Assembly: GCF_037113525.1 (NCBI RefSeq)
Contig: NZ_CP146963.1
Coordinates: 496,001 to 560,000 of the forward strand
DNA from: Butyrivibrio fibrisolvens
GTDB lineage: Bacteria; Bacillota; Clostridia; Lachnospirales; Lachnospiraceae
Reading direction: 5' to 3'
Length of the DNA stretch: 64,000 bases
Shown here: in pieces, positions 34,442-43,803 of the stretch
Layout: each line of letters opens with the position of its first letter
How positions within the stretch are numbered: position 1 is the first letter of the stretch
Notes under the pieces: generated by a model
The model's input: only the letters and a program-made list of their open reading frames with translations
Told to the model about the DNA's origin: nothing
Databases searched by the model: none
Program-made: the position numbers and the translations under genes

Positions 34442-36772
34442 TTATTTCATTAATACCGGAACAAATAATGAATAGAGCATTATCATGATACCTGCCAAGG
34501 TAAACAGGATTGTACCTGAATTCCTAAAGGCAACACCTGAGAGATCCTTGAATGCAACGCTGTCTTTAGTCTTTTCGAAGGTAATATCTCTTTTTATCAA
34601 TGTATATATGATAGAGCCTATTCCAAGGACAAGCATAGCGTAGATAAAGTACTCATAAACTGTAGGGTTTAAAGGATATAAAACCGATGAAGATGAGTTT
34701 ACGACCATGTGCATGATGATCGTCAGAATCACATTACCTGTTCTTACATATACGTATCCAAGGATCAGTCCTAATGCAAATGCATAGAATAACTGATAGA
34801 TATTGCAGTGGAATATTCCAAATGCAACTGCTGAATACAGGATCGCTACAAGTTCGCCATAGCGGCGGGTTCTGTCGATTATGAGTTTTCTGAAGATAAG
34901 TTCCTCAAATACAGGTGCGAATACGGATACCATTATCATTGCAAGAATGTTGTCTCCGGTAAGGAAGTTAGTTGCAACGGCGTTCTCGGCTTCGCCGCCT
35001 GATAATGCAGATGCCAGAAACTCACTGAGTTTTGAAAGGCCTATATCGATCGGGAACATCATAAATATGGATCTTAAGTACTGGTTCTTTGTGATGTGTC
35101 CTTTTACTTTGACAACAGAGTCATTGGTGAATTTCATGACAAGTGCGCATAAAGGACATGCAACAAGGTACATAGCTACACAATTGTTGATTACCAAAAA
35201 TGAAGTGTCTGAGTATACTGACATAAGGTCCCTGTTGGAGTTCGCTGCCATCAGGTTGGCAATGACATTTCCTACAAGAGTTCCAAGTGCGTTAGCGCCA
35301 AGGATAAGTGCAAGGAGTGCAAAACCTACAACGGTATAGGACTTTTTAGCCTTATCTATCTTTTCATAATCGGTAACGGTCAAAGCCTTACCATTTTCAG
35401 AAGAGGTAGTTAATGCATCTTCATCACTATCTTTAGTTGATACCTTACCTGTGATGGTAGAGAGTATCTCAGCAAAGATTCCTTTTGTGCCGCGCTTAAA
35501 GAGTCTGTTCTTATAAACTCTTCCTGTAAGAACTGCAAGCATTATTGTGAAGAACAAAAGAAGAGCAAAGTAAATGATAAATTCTATAAGGCTGATCCTT
35601 GCACATACAACATCTCCCGGAAGAACGAATGCTGATGTAAAAGGAATGATCCTGATGATCATAAGCCCGATCTTTGAATTATCTGTAAAAAGAGGTACAT
35701 ATATTGATACTAAAAATCCTACCATCATAGTCATTATGGAAAGACCATTAGTCTGTGCCAGTTCTTCTGCCGTTGCTGCAAATGATGCAAAAAGTGCAGA
35801 AACAAAACAATAGAAAAGGAATGCAGCAAGCAGTGCAATGAGTGTCAGTATTATCAGCACTATGAAGTTGTTGGAAACACCACCTTCTGGAAGCATCTCT
35901 ACAAAAAGAGCTATGAGGTTAGTTCCATTTCCACCGATAAGCTTAGAGGATATGACGCTTCCAATAGCAACACCGCCTAAACCACATACAAGCCATACAA
36001 GGAGCTGTGTAACAGCTTCGCAGAAGATGGCAGTTACTTTACCGAATATAAGGCCTGTAGGACCTGTAAGGGTCAGGATATATTCCATGAGCTTGGAAGT
36101 TTTTTCCATACTGATTATCTGACCGATACTCTGTCCATAGAATATTACAAGGAGGTACAGAAGCATCATAACGCCCATGGGAGCAAGATAAGCTAAAAGA
36201 GTGTTATCTTTGGCTTCCTCAGATTCTTCAGCCAGGACCTTGGTGATCTTTATATCACTTATGGCCATGTTGAGTTCATCTTCTGAAATATTTGTACTTG
36301 CGATCTTTGCATTGTGTACTGCTTCTACAAAATCTTCAGCAAAATCATCGCTATCACCACTGCCCATATTACTTTCTTCAGGAATATAAACTGTAAGGTT
36401 GCAGCTTTCTTCATCTTCTTTTATCTCAAGTACGATTGAGTATGATGAGTTCTGAGCATAGATGGAAGGATCTGATGCAGCGTCCTTGGCACTTACTCCT
36501 TCAAGATCAGTAATTTTAAGAAGAGGATAATCTTTCTGATGCTTTTTTATAAAGCTGTCAGTATCTATAGTAAGATCTGTTTCGTTAACGATATAAACGT
36601 CCTGCAGATCACTTACCTGAATCTCTTTGTTCAGAGCACCTGATATGAGAATGTTGGAACCGGCTGCTACTATTAAGATAACTATACCTATCAAAACAGT
36701 AGAAGCTATGAATTTTTTGCCTTTAACGGCTTGTTTTAGTGTGAATTTTAATATTTTGAGCCAGTTTTTCAT
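34442..36772 (-). CDS. ABC-2 type permease fused to a CPBP (CAAX-type) intramembrane protease
   Basis: 776 residues. The first about 430 form a NatB-like ABC-2 permease: membrane helix 20-42, an extracytoplasmic domain (about 45-190), then six helices. A linker carries a hydrophilic stretch (about 440-475). The second half adds more helices and a CPBP domain with the metalloprotease motifs VFEELIFRK near 630, FGIFHCN near 660 and IIMHMVVN near 695. CPBP proteases process or shield bacteriocin-like peptides or prenylated substrates. The start overlaps the stop of the other permease by 4 bp, so the two permeases and the ATPase form one exporter. Confidence 0.88.
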   Translation of the reverse strand: MKNWLKILKFTLKQAVKGKKFIASTVLIGIVILIVAAGSNILISGALNKEIQVSDLQDVYIVNETDLTIDTDSFIKKHQKDYPLLKITDLEGVSAKDAASDPSIYAQNSSYSIVLEIKEDEESCNLTVYIPEESNMGSGDSDDFAEDFVEAVHNAKIASTNISEDELNMAISDIKITKVLAEESEEAKDNTLLAYLAPMGVMMLLYLLVIFYGQSIGQIISMEKTSKLMEYILTLTGPTGLIFGKVTAIFCEAVTQLLVWLVCGLGGVAIGSVISSKLIGGNGTNLIALFVEMLPEGGVSNNFIVLIILTLIALLAAFLFYCFVSALFASFAATAEELAQTNGLSIMTMMVGFLVSIYVPLFTDNSKIGLMIIRIIPFTSAFVLPGDVVCARISLIEFIIYFALLLFFTIMLAVLTGRVYKNRLFKRGTKGIFAEILSTITGKVSTKDSDEDALTTSSENGKALTVTDYEKIDKAKKSYTVVGFALLALILGANALGTLVGNVIANLMAANSNRDLMSVYSDTSFLVINNCVAMYLVACPLCALVMKFTNDSVVKVKGHITKNQYLRSIFMMFPIDIGLSKLSEFLASALSGGEAENAVATNFLTGDNILAMIMVSVFAPVFEELIFRKLIIDRTRRYGELVAILYSAVAFGIFHCNIYQLFYAFALGLILGYVYVRTGNVILTIIMHMVVNSSSSVLYPLNPTVYEYFIYAMLVLGIGSIIYTLIKRDITFEKTKDSVAFKDLSGVAFRNSGTILFTLAGIMIMLYSLFVPVLMK

Positions 36773-38145
36773 ACAACCACCTGTTTTTTCATGAGTGCAA
36801 TTACATCTTTTATCTGAAGTCTCTTTCCCTGGAAAAGGAGCATGGATTCATAAACTGCTGCTGCCAGAATAAATGTAAGGGCAGTAGCAATGATGATGAT
36901 AATAAGAGCTATCATGCCTGTCAGAATACTTATTTTTCCTGTAAGTATAAGAGCAGGAGTAAGGAATGCACCTGTTAACGGGAATATAGCGCAGAAATTT
37001 CTTAAAGCCTCAATATTACTTGTGTTGAGCATCATGATAATGAGGAACATATCTGCATAAACGCTTATTACCATAATAAAGCTGTAGAGTTTGTACGCAT
37101 CTTGAAGTTCATCAAGCTTGGATACACTTGCTCCAGCCAGTGCACCGATTATAGTGAACAGGAAAAGACCTGCAAGGAAGTATAGCACAGCTATAAGGAG
37201 CTTTGGAAGAGTAATAGTCTCCCACATAGAAGCAACTACAACAACGTTATTTGAAGCACTGCCTGATGCAGAAGCGCCTGCCATCAGGAATGTGCATACA
37301 AGCTGTGAAAGGAAATAGCTTGAGTATGAGCTGAAGATCATAACAGTAGTTTCAAGAAGTCTTGCAGCAATCTTGCCTGAAAGTAGTGCAAGGGGCCTTG
37401 TTCCTGTAAGAAGGTACTCGATTACTCTGGAAGATTTCTCAGTAGCAATAGAAGTTGCAACATTACCGACTGACATGTTTATTAACATAAACAGGATCAT
37501 AAGTCCTGCAAACATTACAAAATAATCGGAATGGCTAATGGTGCCTTTGTCCTCAGAAAATGATCCGTCTTTAGCTGTTTTCATGATGGTTACATTAATA
37601 TCTTTGGACAGATATTCGTAATCGTCTTCGCTTATACCGGTACTTTTAAGAACTTCTTCTCTGAAAAAAGCTTTGTAATCGTCTTCAAAGCCTTCGATAG
37701 CCAAAAGGCCTATGTCAGTTTTGGGTGAACGGACGATCGTTACATCGAAACCATTTTTGCTGTCATATTCATTTTTGATAACAAGGTTATTGGATGTAGG
37801 ATCATTTCTAAGCTTGTCTACAGCATCGTCATATGATATATCATTATCTGTCACAAACGAAACGCCTGCATAATCTTCCAATTCATTCAAAAGAGTATAG
37901 TCAATGGAAAGTCCAGTTTCGTCAAAAATGTATACAGATTCTATAGCTGAGTCTGACTGCTCTTTTTTCTTATCAGCATCATTATCTTTACTTTTAATAT
38001 TGCCTACGATGAGTATGATCGGCATGGTAAAAAATGCCATGGCGCACATTATCGCAAGGAATATCTTAAAGCCGGTCTTTTTTATGCCTGTAATGAATTC
38101 GAACATGAAGACCTGCCTGAATCCTCTTAAATCACTTTTATTCAC
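36769..38145 (-). CDS. NatB-like ABC-2 transporter permease
   Basis: 458 residues: membrane helix about 20-42, an extracytoplasmic domain about 55-215, then about five helices in the C-terminal half with the conserved SRVIEYLLTGTRPLALLSGK loop. This is the sodium/drug exporter NatB type. It overlaps the ATPase gene upstream (8 bp) and the CPBP-fused permease downstream (4 bp), so the pair probably form a heterodimeric channel. Confidence 0.88.
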   Translation of the reverse strand: MNKSDLRGFRQVFMFEFITGIKKTGFKIFLAIMCAMAFFTMPIILIVGNIKSKDNDADKKKEQSDSAIESVYIFDETGLSIDYTLLNELEDYAGVSFVTDNDISYDDAVDKLRNDPTSNNLVIKNEYDSKNGFDVTIVRSPKTDIGLLAIEGFEDDYKAFFREEVLKSTGISEDDYEYLSKDINVTIMKTAKDGSFSEDKGTISHSDYFVMFAGLMILFMLINMSVGNVATSIATEKSSRVIEYLLTGTRPLALLSGKIAARLLETTVMIFSSYSSYFLSQLVCTFLMAGASASGSASNNVVVVASMWETITLPKLLIAVLYFLAGLFLFTIIGALAGASVSKLDELQDAYKLYSFIMVISVYADMFLIIMMLNTSNIEALRNFCAIFPLTGAFLTPALILTGKISILTGMIALIIIIIATALTFILAAAVYESMLLFQGKRLQIKDVIALMKKQVVV

Positions 38146-39121
38146 TTACTTTTTCCTCCGCATTAGTACCTGCAATGTCCTGATCGTCAGCTTCTGCACC
38201 TTCGCCGACACTTTCAATGAATATCTCGTGAAGAGAAGGCTCTCTGAGTTCAAATCTAACGATCGTCTTATTTGTATCACTAAGCTGCTTTAAAAGGTTT
38301 CTTGCTTCATCTTCGCTCTTAACTTTGAGCTGGATTCCTGCAGGAGTGTCACTCTGTACTTTGATGCCAAGAGTCTGAATAGTATCAGAAATATCTTCAT
38401 CACACTTAACGAAGAGGTTAACGCGGCCGTAAGATTTCTTGATCTCATTAAGATTACCCTGAACTACAGCTTTTCCTCTGGTAAGAATGGTGATATCTTC
38501 ACAGAATTCTTCTATAACAGGCATCTGGTGAGATGACATGATGATGTATTTTTTCTTATCGATTTCTTCGCGGATCACGCTTTTGAAAAGATCTGTATTA
38601 ACAGGATCAAGACCGGAAAGCGGCTCATCAAGGATCAGGAATTCCGGATCAGAGATAAGGGCAGCCATAAGCTGGATCTTCTGCTGATTACCTTTGGACA
38701 GTTGGTCTGCAAGAGTTGGTTTGAATTTCTTACCTTTTTTTCTCTCCGGGAAAAGATATTCATTAACCTTAAGTCTGTCTCCCCAGTATTTGATCTTGTC
38801 CATTGCATCATCTGCAGATAATCCCTTAAGAGAAGCAAAGTATAAAAGCTGATCCATGATAGGGTATTTAGGATATAAGCCTCTTTCTTCTGCGAGGTAT
38901 CCTACGTTGACTTTACGTGTATCAAAAGCTTCACCATTTAAAAGTACGTCGCCGTGGTCTTTGGCAAGTATGCCGAGCATCATACGAATGGATGTTGATT
39001 TACCTGCACCGTTTGTTCCGAGCAGAGCATAAACTCCGGGCTCTTTTAATTCAAAGGAAAGGTCTTCAACAGCCTGTTTATCCCCAAATCTTTTTTGCAA
39101 ATGTTTAACTTCAAATGCCAT
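38138..39121 (-). CDS. NatA-like ABC transporter ATP-binding protein
   Basis: A 327-residue ATPase: Walker A LLGTNGAGKST, signature LSKGNQQKI, Walker B FLILDEPLSGLDP, H-loop SSHQMP, and a C-terminal extension (about 235-327) with the DUF4162-like domain of NatA proteins (FELREPSLHEIFIE). It is the first gene of the exporter operon, driven from the gap to its right. Confidence 0.92.
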   Translation of the reverse strand: MAFEVKHLQKRFGDKQAVEDLSFELKEPGVYALLGTNGAGKSTSIRMMLGILAKDHGDVLLNGEAFDTRKVNVGYLAEERGLYPKYPIMDQLLYFASLKGLSADDAMDKIKYWGDRLKVNEYLFPERKKGKKFKPTLADQLSKGNQQKIQLMAALISDPEFLILDEPLSGLDPVNTDLFKSVIREEIDKKKYIIMSSHQMPVIEEFCEDITILTRGKAVVQGNLNEIKKSYGRVNLFVKCDEDISDTIQTLGIKVQSDTPAGIQLKVKSEDEARNLLKQLSDTNKTIVRFELREPSLHEIFIESVGEGAEADDQDIAGTNAEEKVSE

Positions 39122-39611
39122 GTGTTATCTCCTCAATAGTCCTCTTTTGTAGACCTTTTGGGTCCGGGAGCTAAAAATATGATTCTGTTGGCAGCTTATA
39201 AAAAGCTACGGGAATCTTTACAATATTTTTAAATACTCCTTAATAATGTTACAAGTATAGATTTTAACAAAAATAGTATGAAACTCCAATATTTTTCAAC
39301 TAAATAATTATGAGAATGACGTTGGATAATGGAAACTATTCTTGTTACTAAGAGGATTCTACTAGAAATAATGAAGGATTATTTTTAAAGTCCGGAAATG
39401 CGTGTTTTGAGTCTTATTCGCGTATTTGACTGCATTTAAGATATAAGATACAAAAGTTTTGGATATAAAATTATACTGATAGTATATATTGAAACAATGC
39501 TCACAGTGGCGATGATTCTTGCCGGATATTGAATTTGATAAAGTCATAATATAAACTGTATAGAGAAAAACTTCCAGTTTTTAAAGTAAAAGGGCATGGA
39601 AGGAGGAAGGT
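39122..39611. other. Intergenic gap between divergent genes
   Basis: 490 bp, very AT-rich, between the exporter ATPase (minus) and degV (plus). No open frame or clear hairpin; it should hold both promoters, but I cannot assign them. Confidence 0.5.
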
Positions 39612-40502
39612 ATGAGTTCAGAATACGTTATCAGTTGTTGTTCTACAGCTGATCTACCAAAAGAATATTTTATAAAGAATAAGATTAGTTACATATGTTT
39701 CCACTATCAGCTTGATGGTTTTGACTATTTAGATGATCTTGGCGAATCGGTTTCATTGGATGATTTCTATAAGGCTATGGAGAACGGAGCAGATACCAAG
39801 ACTTCGCAGATCAATGTGGAAGAGTATGAAGAGTACTTTGAGAGTATTGTAAAAGAAGGTAAGGATATTCTTCATCTTACTTTATCTTCAGGAATATCCG
39901 GAACGATCAACTCGGCAAATATTGCAAGAGACATGGTACTCGAAAAATATCCCGATAGGAAAATAGTGGTAATAGATTCTCTTGCAGCTTCATCAGGCTA
40001 TGGCCTTTTAGTAGATATACTTGCAGGTAAGAGAGATCAGGGACTTAGTCTTGAAGAGCTTACTGATTATGCTATGGATATAAGGAATAAGGTCCAGCAC
40101 TGGTTTTTCTCAACAGATCTTACCTTTTATATTAAGGGCGGAAGAGTATCAAAAACCGCAGGTTTTGTCGGAAATATGCTGAATATCTGTCCTCTTCTTA
40201 ACGTGAATATCGAGGGAAAACTTATTCCAAGAGAAAAGGTCAGAAGTAAGAAAAAGGTATCACAAAGAGTAGTAGATATCATGGAAGAAAAGGCTCTTGG
40301 TGGTAAAGACTATAACGGCAAGTGCTTCATATCTCAGTCTGCATGCAGGCAGGATGCTGAGTATGTGGCAAGCCTCATCGAGGAAAGATTCCCTAAGCTA
40401 AATGGCAAGGTCATGATCAATGATATAGGAACAACTATAGGAAGCCATACAGGCCCGGGAACTGTCGCAGTCTTTTTCGTTGGAGATGAGAAGGATAGCT
40501 GA
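39612..40502 (+). CDS. DegV-family fatty-acid-binding protein
   Basis: 296 residues of the DegV/FakB type, which bind a fatty acid for the kinase FakA. The N terminus (VISCCSTADLPKEYF) and the ligand-loop motifs (TLSSGISGTINSANIA, IDSLAASSGYG, FYIKGGRVSKTAGFVG) match. A very strong AGGAGG precedes the ATG. The stop codon is followed in the same frame by a degenerate GyrI-like fragment. Confidence 0.93.
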   Translation: MSSEYVISCCSTADLPKEYFIKNKISYICFHYQLDGFDYLDDLGESVSLDDFYKAMENGADTKTSQINVEEYEEYFESIVKEGKDILHLTLSSGISGTINSANIARDMVLEKYPDRKIVVIDSLAASSGYGLLVDILAGKRDQGLSLEELTDYAMDIRNKVQHWFFSTDLTFYIKGGRVSKTAGFVGNMLNICPLLNVNIEGKLIPREKVRSKKKVSQRVVDIMEEKALGGKDYNGKCFISQSACRQDAEYVASLIEERFPKLNGKVMINDIGTTIGSHTGPGTVAVFFVGDEKDS

Positions 40503-40508
40503 TGGAGT

Positions 40509-40724
40509 ATTCCCAAAGCTACCTATGCTGTTTTTGAAACAAAAGATATAGACAAGCCTATAGATGATTATGAAAAGCTTATAAGACAGAGAATCGATAT
40601 AGTTACAGAATGGATGCCAAGTCTAGGATTTGAACTTGCAGATGCACAGGAGCTTGCTGTATATCACTCGACTCCAAAATCTGAACGATGTGTACAGATT
40701 TGGCTACCGATCAAGAAACGATGA
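40509..40724 (+). pseudogene. C-terminal remnant of a GyrI-like/AraC effector-binding domain
   Basis: Seventy-one codons starting IPKATYAVFE and containing IVTEWMPSLGFELADA and CVQIWLPIKKR, which match the last part of a GyrI-like small-molecule-binding domain found in AraC and MerR regulators. There is no start codon or 5' part; it follows the degV stop in frame, separated by two codons. It is a deletion scar. Confidence 0.75.
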
Positions 40725-40758
40725 CTGTAAGATGGGCATCATGGGATAGCCACTTACT

Positions 40759-40805
40759 AAAAACTCTTATCATCAGTTCGACATGAATTGATGATAAGAG
40801 TTTTT
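40759..40805. terminator. Bidirectional terminator
   Basis: AAAAACTCTTATCATCA (40759-40775) pairs perfectly with its complement at 40789-40805 over a 13-base loop. Confidence 0.9.
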
Positions 40806-40812
40806 ATATATG

Positions 40813-42435
40813 TTATTTTTTGACGCAGAGTATTACTGCAGGCGCCGGTTTATCATATCCTTTTAAAAATAGCCCCCTATCTTTTGCTTCAGATATAATT
40901 GCTGAAGGGAAAAGATTACAACAATTAAGATATTTAATCCAATTAGGAACAGACTTAAGATGATTTGGAAGCTTCACGGGATTTTTAACCAGGGCTACTA
41001 TTTTATCGCGATATTCTTCAGCTATTTCTTTGGAGTATTTATTACTTAGTGAATACAAAGTCCAGCGGTCTGACATGGTTATAACAGGAATATTGATTTT
41101 TAACTGACCTTCATCATCACGATACATGATATTGAATTCCAGAATCTCATTGATGCCTTCCAAAAGCTTTTTATCAAGCATCTCCAGCATATCTGTTTTT
41201 CCTAAATATATTGAATATACAAATTTTAGATAGGAATCATCGCTGTTGTCATGATAGTTTGCTCCCAAAACTGATGAATCTGTATCATAACTACACATAC
41301 TTATTTCTTTTGCACCGAGAAGATTTTGCCGTGTATGAACGCATTCACCACTCATATGAAATTTACTATAAGGGCAATTTTCATAATCATAACCGTGAGG
41401 ATAAAGATTACCCATAGCATACCATCTTCCTCCATTAGGTCTTTCCGGGTAATGCTCTGAGGATTCTCTTCCTCCGCAGGCTTCATCTCTAACGTCTAAT
41501 GTAGCTGATGTAATGGTTCTTAAAAAGAAAAAGCTTTCCAGTTTAAGTGCTTGATCTAAACTTTGCTTTTTATAAAAATTGTTCTGGCGTAGTTCATCAA
41601 GACCTTCGGATACGATATGCCATATTCCATCACAAAGCTCTTTTGCCAAATTCAATTGGATATTGAAATTAGCCATTCGGTCTTGCTCTGAGTAGATAAT
41701 AAAATCAGTATATACTTTATCAGAGACCCTCTTCATTAATTGTCCTGCAACAAGAGTAGCTACTATTGGTTCAATATAAGCTGTTGGGATGCCAATAGCC
41801 TTAGATAATTCACTTAGTGTAATTGGTTTCTTATATGCCAATATCAACAGGTTCATCTTAATACGGTCATCCCCTACAAGAGACCAGGGTTCGTCATTAT
41901 ATCCAATCTGACCTGCGCTGCCAATAAAAAGATCATCCGGTTCATAACTTTGCTTAGTATAAGTCTCCATTGTAAACTCCTTCTGAATATGCTTTCTGCC
42001 TGTAAACAATCTGGTCTTAACTGTATCTTCAGGAATTTTGAGCAGCTGAGATATCTCTAATACACTCTTGCCATTCATATAGTATTGAACTAGGACTTCA
42101 CGGTAGATACCGGCAAGCGTAGCAAGACATCGGCGAATATTCTCCGCGTCTTCAGAACTATCGGAGGAAGAGCTTTCATCAGGTATTTCACCAATTTCAT
42201 CTATGCAGACAGTGGGCTTCCTGTACCTTTGTCTGAGCATATCGTAATATTTGTGATTTAATACCGTCATAAGCCAGCTTTTAGGTTCTGATATCACCTT
42301 GCCTTTGCTTATAGATGTAAGCGCGGTCAGCAGAGTTTCCTGCACAAGATCTTTGGCATCTTCAAGATTGTCACATTTACTCACTGCAACTTTCATGAGT
42401 TCGTCGGCATATTCTGTTATGTTATTTTTGTCCAT
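40813..42435 (-). CDS. Sigma-70 family (ECF-type) sigma factor with long C-terminal extension
   Basis: 540 residues. Residues 1-85 carry sigma region 2 (EDAKDLVQETLLTALTSI ... PKSWLMTVLNHKYYDMLRQ), about 105-160 carry region 4 with its helix-turn-helix (GKSVLEISQLLKIPEDTVKTRL). Next comes a winged-helix-like segment (about 185-250) and a 290-residue domain with conserved-looking cysteines (ACGGRES, ENCPYSKF, GECVH, MCSYDTD). It is far longer than normal ECF factors (about 170). No anti-sigma gene adjoins, so the C terminus may be the built-in sensor. The ATG at 42435 has GGGG upstream; the open frame upstream is rejected. Confidence 0.8.
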   Translation of the reverse strand: MDKNNITEYADELMKVAVSKCDNLEDAKDLVQETLLTALTSISKGKVISEPKSWLMTVLNHKYYDMLRQRYRKPTVCIDEIGEIPDESSSSDSSEDAENIRRCLATLAGIYREVLVQYYMNGKSVLEISQLLKIPEDTVKTRLFTGRKHIQKEFTMETYTKQSYEPDDLFIGSAGQIGYNDEPWSLVGDDRIKMNLLILAYKKPITLSELSKAIGIPTAYIEPIVATLVAGQLMKRVSDKVYTDFIIYSEQDRMANFNIQLNLAKELCDGIWHIVSEGLDELRQNNFYKKQSLDQALKLESFFFLRTITSATLDVRDEACGGRESSEHYPERPNGGRWYAMGNLYPHGYDYENCPYSKFHMSGECVHTRQNLLGAKEISMCSYDTDSSVLGANYHDNSDDSYLKFVYSIYLGKTDMLEMLDKKLLEGINEILEFNIMYRDDEGQLKINIPVITMSDRWTLYSLSNKYSKEIAEEYRDKIVALVKNPVKLPNHLKSVPNWIKYLNCCNLFPSAIISEAKDRGLFLKGYDKPAPAVILCVKK

Positions 42436-42540
42436 TGGGTACCCCTTTTTTGAAGCTTCTCTTATTAGTCGCAGAATTTGCCGCAAGGTTTGGTGGATTC
42501 TACAAATTTTTTTCATCTTTTTCAATCTGGCAATTAAAAA

Positions 42541-42564
42541 ATGGCCTGCCATTTGACAGACCAT
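42541..42564 (-). terminator. Terminator behind the acetyltransferase remnant
   Basis: ATGGTCTG pairs with CAGGCCAT (one mismatch) and a T-run follows on the minus strand. Confidence 0.65.
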
Positions 42565-42574
42565 AACACACATT

Positions 42575-42715
42575 TTATGTAAGTTCAATTGTGTAGTGTT
42601 GCTTTATCACACCATCTTCTTCAAACTCATCAGTCAATATTCCGCCGCAGCATATGGCAGTGCTTGCTGAAGCTATATTGCCTTTATCACAAGCTATGAT
42701 TACCTGATGGAGGGA
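42575..42715 (-). pseudogene. GNAT acetyltransferase C-terminal remnant
   Basis: Forty-six codons after an in-frame TAG, reading SLHQVIIACDKGNIASAS and then CCGGILTDE and HYTIELT. The V-x-x-x-C-D-K-x-N-x-x-S ... GG-x-L pattern is the acetyl-CoA-binding end of GNAT acetyltransferases. The 5' part is gone and replaced by the dispersed 22-bp repeat and an unrelated short ATG frame. Confidence 0.65.
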
Positions 42716-42742
42716 CTAAAGCTAATTCCTGACGGTTCATTT

Positions 42743-42764
42743 TTAACCTCATGTCGCGAGTGAA
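42743..42764 (-). repeat. Dispersed 22-bp repeat, copy 3
   Basis: Reads on the minus strand like the copies at 711 and 33171. It is followed by AAAATG, which opens a short frame (MNRQELALVPPSG) upstream of the acetyltransferase remnant. Confidence 0.6.
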
Positions 42765-42787
42765 TATCGGTCTATTATATGATGCGT

Positions 42788-43609
42788 TTACTTGGAACTC
42801 TTTTTTCTAAGTAGCCAGAAATGATTTTGATCATCATCTGAACGGATGACTTTGCATTGCAAGCGTATAGCTTTATCTTCGTTTTGTAAACACTGTATTC
42901 CAAGGAATGTATTTGCAAATGCAGTGTTGTTACTCTTTTCGTCATCAAGCTTAAACAAATAGTAGTATTCCTCGCCAGCTGAAACTTCCGGGATGTCAGA
43001 ATAAAAATCTTTTACATATTTCCATCCATGTGTCTCGAATATATTTTCCAGATCAGGATTGGATAAACATTCATTAAACTCTTTTTCCACTTTTCTATTG
43101 TTTGTGGCTGAATGATTCTTTAATTTGAGTTTTGAAATGTCCTCGTCTTTAAGGAATTCATTGAAGCAAGAATCCAGATTTTTAACGATTTCGTTGTATT
43201 CTTCTATGCTGATACCGAATTCCTCAGCAGGTGAATATGTTTCCATTGAATTTTTGATTGAACTGTGTAATTCTCTTATCTTGTTTTTTATCATAGTAAT
43301 TTCGTTCTGGTATGACTCGCGGATTTCAATCATCTTCTTCAGATGTTCTTCCTGCTCTTTTATTTTTTGAGAAAAAGCGTCATAGATAGCTTCATCGCTT
43401 GCATTAAGGAGTCCTTTTATTTCGTCGATTGAAAAGCCAGCAGTCTGGAGGTTCTTGATCTTAACAAAATCCAATGCCTGTTCTTCATCGTAAAAGCGGT
43501 ACCCAGTCCAATCATCAACTTTAACCGGTTTCAGCAGATTCATGCGATCGTAGTACCTTATTGTCTGTGGGTTGCAGCCACACAGATTTGAAAACTCCTT
43601 TATTGTCAT
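42788..43609 (-). CDS. MerR-family transcriptional regulator
   Basis: 273 residues. Residues 1-70 are the MerR winged helix (TIKEFSNLCGCNPQTIRYYDR ... GYRFYDEEQALDFVKIKNLQ), residues about 75-125 the dimerisation coiled coil, and the rest an effector domain I cannot name. Two ATGs are close; the second (43609) has AGGAG nine bases upstream and is preferred over 43618. Target genes unknown. Confidence 0.88.
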   Translation of the reverse strand: MTIKEFSNLCGCNPQTIRYYDRMNLLKPVKVDDWTGYRFYDEEQALDFVKIKNLQTAGFSIDEIKGLLNASDEAIYDAFSQKIKEQEEHLKKMIEIRESYQNEITMIKNKIRELHSSIKNSMETYSPAEEFGISIEEYNEIVKNLDSCFNEFLKDEDISKLKLKNHSATNNRKVEKEFNECLSNPDLENIFETHGWKYVKDFYSDIPEVSAGEEYYYLFKLDDEKSNNTAFANTFLGIQCLQNEDKAIRLQCKVIRSDDDQNHFWLLRKKSSK

Positions 43610-43710
43610 ACCTCGCATCTCCTTTCTGAAACCGTTGTATCATTATAGTTAAGTATAAGGTCAATACTATTTTTAATCAAAAGAAAAAGAGGAATGCCTG
43701 AACCACTTTT

Positions 43711-43796
43711 ACAAAAGTCCTACGACTTTTGTAGACGGATTTGCAAAAGTCATAGGACTTTTGTTATAATTATTGCAAAAGTGGCACGACTTTTGG
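43711..43796 (+). promoter_or_regulatory. Three palindromic operators at exact 32-bp spacing over a promoter
   Basis: Inverted repeats CAAAAGTC-n4-GACTTTTG (with outer A/T or G/G) occur at 43711-43732, 43743-43764 and 43775-43796; the third has GTGG in place of GTC on its left arm. Starts are 32 bp apart (about three helical turns, same face). The promoter TTGCAA (43741) and TATAAT (43765), spacer 18 bp, has the second palindrome in its spacer. The third overlaps the GGAGG ribosome binding site. A repressor could block transcription here. Confidence 0.8.
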
Positions 43797-43803
43797 AGGC
43801 GCT

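Noticed and set aside
43711..43796. CRISPR-like array
   Set aside because: There are only three short palindromes with 10-bp gaps that include promoter elements; no cas genes.
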